DNA of 64,000 nt from Kitasatospora phosalacinea (GTDB taxonomy: Bacteria; Actinomycetota; Actinomycetes; Streptomycetales; Streptomycetaceae). Under the pieces are notes generated by a model that had not been told where the DNA came from, ran no database searches, and saw only the letters and a program-made list of their open reading frames with translations. The position numbers were made by a program, and so were the translations under genes. The stretch covers positions 1 to 64,000 of the forward strand of contig NZ_JNYE01000012.1 in NCBI RefSeq assembly GCF_000717185.1, in the 5' to 3' direction. Shown here in pieces: positions 59,970 to 64,000 of this stretch (position 1 is its first letter; every line of letters starts with the position of its first letter).

Positions 59970-60111
59970 CGTCGGCCGGTCGGCGGGTCGCGGACGGCCG
60001 CGGGGGCCGGGCGGGGCCCGGGGAGCGGCCGGGAGGCGGCGGCGGGGTTTCCCGTGCCCCGAACCCGGGCCGGGTTGGCGGATTCCGCTGAAACCCCGCG
60101 AACCCACTGGC

Positions 60112-60117
60112 TACATT
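60112..60117 (+). promoter_or_regulatory. -10 box TACATT for a leaderless gene
   Basis: TACATT, seven bases, then GTG of the GntR gene; no ribosome site. Confidence 0.5.
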
Positions 60118-60124
60118 CGCTCGC

Positions 60125-60919
60125 GTGACGATCCACCGCGGCGGCACCGCCCACCAGCCCAAGTACCAGCGGCTCGCCACCGACCTGCGCCGCCGCATCG
60201 AGTCCGGCGAGTGGACGGGCGGCGGCCGGCTCCCGGTCGAGACCGAACTGGAGGGGCAGTACGGCGTCGCCCGCAACACCGTCCGGCTCGCCGTGGACGT
60301 GCTGGTCAACGAGGGCCGGGTGGTGCGCGTCCAGGGCAAGGGCACCTACCTGCGCGAGCCCTCCCGGCACGACCACCGGGTGCACTCCCGCCCGCCCCGC
60401 CCCGCCCGCCGCGGGCCGCTCACCCCCAGCGCCGAGGTGTACGCCGCCGAGGCCGAGGCCGCCGGGCGGCAGCTCACCGTCGACTTCCAGGTCGCCGCCG
60501 TCCGGGCCCGCCACGACATCGCCGCCTGGCTCGGACTGCGCCCCGAGGAGACCGTCATGATGCGCCGTCAGCTCTGCCGGGTCGACCAGGAGCCGTACGC
60601 CATCGAGGAGAGCCACTACCGGGCCGGGCTGGCCGCCGGGACGCCGCTCATGCAGGACCAGCCGGTGCCCGGCGGCGACGAGCGGATACTGGCGCAGCTC
60701 GGCCGGACCGAGACCGCCGCCACCGACCACCTGACCGCCCGGATGCCCGACCCGGCCGAGGCCGCCTGGTTCGGCCTCGGCCCCGGCGTGCCGCTGCTGG
60801 TCAACACCCGGATCAGCAGCGACCGGCGCGGCCCGATCCGGGTGGTGGAGACCCGCTACGCCGCCGACCGGGCCCGGCTGCTCTACGAGCTCGGCGACGG
60901 CGCCCCGGCGCCCGACTGA
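60125..60919 (+). CDS. GntR/HutC-family transcriptional regulator
   Basis: A 264-residue regulator. The winged HTH (about 12-78) reads KYQRLATDLRRRIESGEWTGGGRLPVETELEGQYGVARNTVRLAVDVLVNEGRVVRVQGKGTYL. The UTRA ligand domain (about 110-255) has MMRRQLCRVDQEPYAIEESHYRAGL and GPIRVVETRYAADRARLLYEL. The ligand is unknown; no transport or catabolic operon is adjacent. It converges on the mycoredoxin gene with a shared terminator. The start looks leaderless. Confidence 0.87.
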   Translation: MTIHRGGTAHQPKYQRLATDLRRRIESGEWTGGGRLPVETELEGQYGVARNTVRLAVDVLVNEGRVVRVQGKGTYLREPSRHDHRVHSRPPRPARRGPLTPSAEVYAAEAEAAGRQLTVDFQVAAVRARHDIAAWLGLRPEETVMMRRQLCRVDQEPYAIEESHYRAGLAAGTPLMQDQPVPGGDERILAQLGRTETAATDHLTARMPDPAEAAWFGLGPGVPLLVNTRISSDRRGPIRVVETRYAADRARLLYELGDGAPAPD

Positions 60920-60992
60920 ACCGGGCGGTCGGCCGTCCCCGGGCCGACCGTCCCCGGGCTGACCGGGCCCTTCCGGCCGACCGGGCCCTCCC

Positions 60993-61011
60993 GACCGGCC
61001 GCGGGCCGGTC
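60993..61011. terminator. Shared terminator of GntR and mycoredoxin genes
   Basis: GACCGGCC at 60993-61000 pairs with GGCCGGTC at 61004-61011 over GCG; the right arm overlaps the mycoredoxin stop codon. Confidence 0.6.
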
Positions 61012-61261
61012 AGACCAGCGCGGACTGGACCTGGCGCAGGCTCGGGTTGGTCATCACGCTCTGCTCGCCGGAGGCGGAGACCACCACGACCGTCGGAACC
61101 GTCTGGTTGCCGTCGTTGACCGACTCCACGTACGAGGCCGAGGCCGGGTCCTGCTCGATGTTGATCTCGGTGTAGGCGATGCCCTCGCGGTCCAGCTGGC
61201 CCTTGAGGCGGTTGCAGTAGCCGCACCAGGTCGTGCTGTACATCGTGACGGTGCCGGACAT
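61010..61261 (-). CDS. mrx1: Mycoredoxin (Mrx1-type glutaredoxin-like protein)
   Basis: An 83-residue thioredoxin-fold protein: VTMYSTTWCGYCNRLKGQLD carries the CXXC active site (CGYC), and TVPTVVV the cis-proline. Glutaredoxin-like proteins of this type reduce mycothiol mixed disulfides in actinobacteria. The ATG has GGAG nine bases upstream. A promoter that matches the SigR (disulfide stress) consensus exactly in spacing lies 51 bp before the start. It is divergent from uvrD2. Confidence 0.93.
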   Translation of the reverse strand: MSGTVTMYSTTWCGYCNRLKGQLDREGIAYTEINIEQDPASASYVESVNDGNQTVPTVVVVSASGEQSVMTNPSLRQVQSALV

Positions 61262-61311
61262 GGCGAGGTGCTCCTTCGGTCGACGGACGGTGGCCGGGCG
61301 GCCGCCCGGTG

Positions 61312-61338
61312 CAACGTCCGGCGGCCCGGGCCCATTCC
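61312..61338 (-). promoter_or_regulatory. SigR-type promoter of mycoredoxin
   Basis: On the minus strand GGAAT (61338-61334), exactly 18 bases, then GTTG (61315-61312), the SigR consensus GGAAT-N18-GTT. It predicts induction by thiol-oxidative stress. Confidence 0.75.
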
Positions 61339-61430
61339 GGGACGGGTGTTGGTGTGACGATCCGACCATCACAGGCCGCCTGTGGACAAGCCCGTCCGAA
61401 CTGTCCGGAGCGCCTGCGAGGATGGAGGGC

Positions 61431-63719
61431 ATGCAGGAAGACCTCCTCGGGTTCGACGACCCGCACGCGCAGTACGGCCACGCCCCCGTCGGAGCGGACG
61501 CGGTGCTGGCCGGGCTGGATCCCGAGCAGCGCGCCGTGGCCACCGCCCTGCACGGCCCGGTCTGCGTGCTGGCCGGGGCCGGCACCGGCAAGACCCGCGC
61601 GATCACCCACCGGATCGCCTACGGCGTGCGCAGCGGCGTCTACCACCCCGCCCAGGTCCTCGCCGTGACCTTCACCGCCCGCGCGGCCGGCGAGATGCGC
61701 GGCCGCCTGCGCCAGCTCGGCGCGGACGGCGTGCAGGCCCGCACCTTCCACTCCGCCGCGCTGCGCCAGCTCCAGTACTTCTGGCCGCGCGCCGTCGGCG
61801 GCGAACTGCCCCGGCTGCTGGAGCGCAAGGTCCAGCTGGTCGCCGAGGCGGCCGGCCGCAGCGGCCTGCGCGTCCAGCGCACCGAACTGCGCGACCTGAC
61901 GGCCGAGATCGAGTGGGCCAAGGTCACCCAGGTCGTCGCCGACGACTACCCGGCCGCCCTGGCCAAGTCCGGCCGCGAGGCCCCGCGCGACCCGGCGGAG
62001 ATCGCCCGGGTCTACGCCGCCTACGAGGCCGCCAAGCAGCAGCGCAACGTGATCGACTTCGAGGACGTGCTGCTGCTCACCTCGGCGATCCTGGAGGAGC
62101 GCCCGGAGATCGCCGAGCGGGTCCGCTCCCAGTACCGGCACTTCACCGTCGACGAGTACCAGGACGTCTCCCCGCTCCAGCAGCGCCTGCTGGAGCAGTG
62201 GACGGGCGGCGACGGCGGCGCCAGCCTCTGCGTCGTCGGCGACGCCAGCCAGACCATCTACTCCTTCACCGGCGCCACCCCCGACCACCTGCTGAACTTC
62301 CGGCACCGGCACCCCGAGGCCACCGTGGTCAAGCTGGTCCGGGACTACCGCTCCACCCCGCAGGTGGTCCACCTGGCCAACGGGCTGCTCTCGCAGGCCC
62401 GCGGCCAGGCCGCCCAGCACCGGCTGGAGCTGGTCTCCCAGCGCGAGGCGGGCCCCGAGCCGGTCTACCGCGAGTACCCGGACGAGCCGACCGAGGCCGA
62501 GTCCACCGCCCGCCTGATCCGCGACCTGCTCGGCACCGGCGTGCGGGCCAGCGAGGTCGCCGTGCTGTTCCGCACCAACAGCCAGTCCGAGGTGTACGAG
62601 CAGGCCCTCGCCGACCTCGGCATCGCCTACCAGCTCAAGGGCGCCGAGCGGTTCTTCGAGCGCCCCGAGGTCCGCGAGGCCGGCGTCCTGCTCAAGGGCG
62701 CCGCCCGGGCCGCCGACGACCCGCTGACCTCCGGTGCGCCCGACCTCGCCGCCCAGGTCCGCGCCGTGCTGGCCACCCGCGGCTTCGCGCCCACCCCGCC
62801 GGCCGGCTCCGGCGCCGTCCGCGAGCGCTGGGAGTCGCTGAACGCGCTGGTCCGGCTCGCCGAGGAGTTCGAGGCCGCCCGCACCGCCGCGGGCGAGAGC
62901 GCCGACCTCGCCGCCTACGTCGCCGAGCTGGACGCCCGGGCCGCCGCCCAGCACGCCCCCGCCGTCGAGGGCGTCACGCTGGCCTCGCTGCACGCCGCCA
63001 AGGGCCTGGAGTGGGACGCGGTCTTCCTGGTCGGCCTGAGCGAGGGCACGCTGCCGATCATCTACGCCAAGACCGACGAGCAGGTCGAGGAGGAGCGCCG
63101 CCTGCTGTACGTCGGCGTCACCCGGGCCCGCCGCTTCCTCACCCTCTCCTGGTCGCTCTCCCGCTCCCCGGGCGGCCGCGCCTCCCGCAAGCCCACCCGC
63201 TTCCTGGACGGGCTGCGGCCCGGCTCCGGCAGCTCCGGCGCGCGCACCCGCGGCGGGCGCGGGGGCGTCGAGCCGGGCGCGGAGCGCTCCGCCGCGCGCC
63301 GGGCGCGCGGCCCGGTCAAGTGCCGGGTCTGCGAGCGGACCCTGACCGACGCCGTCGAGCGCAAGCTCCGCCGCTGCGAGGGCTGCCCGTCCACGATGGA
63401 CGAGGCGCTGTACGAGCGGCTGCGCGAGTGGCGCTCGGTCAAGGCCAAGGAGCAGGGCGCCCCGGCCTACGTGGTGTTCACCGACGCCACCCTGACGGCC
63501 ATCGCGGAGGACGTGCCGGGCAGCCTCGCCGAGCTGTCCCGGATCTCCGGGGTGGGCGCCATGAAGCTGGACAAGTACGGCTCCGACGTGCTGTTGTTGT
63601 GTGCGGGGGAGAGTCCGGAGCCGGTGGGGGAGACCGACCGGGAGCCGGAGCCCGCCCCGTCCGAGGGCGAAGCCGAGATCCAGGCTGAGAACGAGGCCGA
63701 GAACTCGCCGGAAAAATAG
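61431..63719 (+). CDS. uvrD2: ATP-dependent DNA helicase UvrD2
   Basis: A superfamily 1A helicase of about 762 residues. Motor motifs: DPEQRAVAT, Walker A LAGAGTGKTR, TFHSAALRQLQYFW, VDEYQDVSP, GDASQTIYSFTGA, LHAAKGLEWDAVFLVGL and YVGVTRARRFLTLSW. Then a tetracysteine zinc module (CRVCERTLTDAVERKLRRCEGC) and an HRDC domain (about 655-725: ERLREWRSVKAKEQGAPAYVVF) and an acidic tail, the layout of mycobacterial UvrD2, which is essential there. ATG 61422 is an alternative start; neither has a well-spaced ribosome site. The stop codon overlaps the AT-rich part of the next promoter. Confidence 0.93.
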   Translation: MQEDLLGFDDPHAQYGHAPVGADAVLAGLDPEQRAVATALHGPVCVLAGAGTGKTRAITHRIAYGVRSGVYHPAQVLAVTFTARAAGEMRGRLRQLGADGVQARTFHSAALRQLQYFWPRAVGGELPRLLERKVQLVAEAAGRSGLRVQRTELRDLTAEIEWAKVTQVVADDYPAALAKSGREAPRDPAEIARVYAAYEAAKQQRNVIDFEDVLLLTSAILEERPEIAERVRSQYRHFTVDEYQDVSPLQQRLLEQWTGGDGGASLCVVGDASQTIYSFTGATPDHLLNFRHRHPEATVVKLVRDYRSTPQVVHLANGLLSQARGQAAQHRLELVSQREAGPEPVYREYPDEPTEAESTARLIRDLLGTGVRASEVAVLFRTNSQSEVYEQALADLGIAYQLKGAERFFERPEVREAGVLLKGAARAADDPLTSGAPDLAAQVRAVLATRGFAPTPPAGSGAVRERWESLNALVRLAEEFEAARTAAGESADLAAYVAELDARAAAQHAPAVEGVTLASLHAAKGLEWDAVFLVGLSEGTLPIIYAKTDEQVEEERRLLYVGVTRARRFLTLSWSLSRSPGGRASRKPTRFLDGLRPGSGSSGARTRGGRGGVEPGAERSAARRARGPVKCRVCERTLTDAVERKLRRCEGCPSTMDEALYERLREWRSVKAKEQGAPAYVVFTDATLTAIAEDVPGSLAELSRISGVGAMKLDKYGSDVLLLCAGESPEPVGETDREPEPAPSEGEAEIQAENEAENSPEK

Positions 63720-63750
63720 TTTGCGCGCCGCGTGTACGGCGCAATAGCCT
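63711..63750 (+). promoter_or_regulatory. WhiB7/WblC-type autoregulated promoter
   Basis: An AT-rich block GAAAAATAGT (63711-63720) lies directly before a -35 box TTGCGC (63721-63726), with 18 bases to TAGCCT (63745-63750). WhiB7 acts at promoters with just such an AT-rich block next to the -35 box, together with SigA-type -10 boxes (TANNNT). A leader of about 120 nt follows before the next start codon. Confidence 0.65.
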
Positions 63751-63878
63751 GCCGGAGCGGTCAAGGGGACGAGGCCGCGAAGCTCGCAGAGGGCTTGTTT
63801 CTGCGTGCGCTGACCATCAACCAGATATCGGAGCCCGGGCGACCGGGCACCGCGAGACGCCGAGAGGAGGCGAGTGCA

Positions 63879-64000
63879 GTGGAGACCAAGATGATCACCA
63901 AAGTGACCGACCTGATGACCACCCTCGCCATGCCCTCGCGCGTCAGCGCGTCGGTTCTGGGTCTTGGCACGGCCGGCGGCAACGCCGGAGTCCAGCTGTC
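63879..64000 (+). CDS. ORF cut by window end, candidate wblC upstream ORF
   Basis: An open frame starting GTG with AGGAGG eight bases upstream and running for 40 codons to the end of the window: METKMITKVTDLMTTLAMPS (reading the GTG as Met), then RVSASVLGLGTAGGNAGVQL. It is the only strongly supported start after uvrD2. I recall whiB7/wblC in this place, and the gene is known to have a long leader with an upstream ORF that senses ribosome inhibition; the sequence does not look like the start of WblC itself, so this is likely the leader ORF. It is incomplete here and no downstream gene can be seen. Confidence 0.5.
   Translation, partial: METKMITKVTDLMTTLAMPSRVSASVLGLGTAGGNAGVQL

Noticed and set aside
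1..64000. CRISPR arrays
   Set aside because: All tandem arrays seen are contiguous short units without unique spacers, so none is a CRISPR.
1..64000. tRNA, rRNA, transposase or integrase genes and att sites
   Set aside because: I found no cloverleaf-like sequence, no rRNA and no recombinase motif in any supported ORF; base composition is even throughout.

Overview
The window is very GC-rich (third codon positions almost all G or C), uses many GTG starts and has Shine-Dalgarno boxes close to AGGAGG. Gene content and order are those of a streptomycete chromosome (Streptomyces or Kitasatospora; I cannot separate the two from this sequence). There are no tRNA or rRNA genes, CRISPR arrays, insertion sequences or phage genes. 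It reads as chromosomal core DNA with many short tandem repeats between genes. Functional names below come from motifs and remembered family gene order, not from database searches.

Layout. 0-10 kb: a transglutaminase-like protein and a GNAT acetyltransferase (minus strand), the 7Fe ferredoxin FdxA, the lysine/diaminopimelate enzymes DapC and DapE, a secreted low-complexity protein, a membrane-anchored transglycosylase-like protein, a LOG-type nucleotide hydrolase, a FolP2-type dihydropteroate synthase homologue, a DivIVA-like protein and the 3-methyladenine glycosylase Tag. 10-16 kb: enoyl-CoA hydratase, a DUF3117 peptide, an O-methyltransferase, the envelope-stress factor SigE with its anti-sigma factor, and TatB; the HtrA-type protease gene that I recall sitting here in relatives is absent. 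16-27 kb: Mrp, DUF1003 and MgtE-N/CBS proteins, a flavin-type split-barrel protein, an EamA transporter, CorA with an unusual leader, and PHP, SUFU-like and zinc-ribbon proteins plus a hydrolase. 27-33 kb: a DEAD-box RNA helicase with a repetitive basic tail and an apparent frameshift, a ferritin-like protein, DUF3107, a TetR regulator and a hydrolase. 33-41 kb: a PelF-like glycosyltransferase, its membrane partner, an epimerase, MoeZ, and a TetR/epimerase divergent pair with clear operators. 41-64 kb: a pseudokinase/flippase-like membrane protein, an alkyltransferase-like protein, the AdnA-AdnB helicase-nuclease, a SpoIIE-type phosphatase, a PadR-controlled ABC exporter, an M20 peptidase, NudC, a GntR regulator, mycoredoxin, UvrD2, and the promoter and leader of what is probably wblC/whiB7, cut by the window end.

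The order of genes follows two mycobacterial blocks as I recall them (around sigE-tatB-mrp-corA and around rhlE-moeZ-adnAB-nudC-mrx1-uvrD2-whiB7). The right half is rich in DNA repair and redox/antibiotic stress functions, and its promoters fit that: a SigR-type promoter before mycoredoxin, a possible one before moeZ, an ECF-type promoter before sigE and a WhiB7-type promoter at the right edge.

The most notable new observations are: small ORFs with a strong ribosome site in the corA leader; the frameshift lying exactly at the edge of a 97-bp repeat in the helicase gene; a CTG start for that helicase; a recurring TANNNT-N6-8-start arrangement that marks at least eleven genes as probably leaderless; the TetR operator set at 39.8 kb; and the WhiB7-type promoter with an upstream ORF at the right edge.
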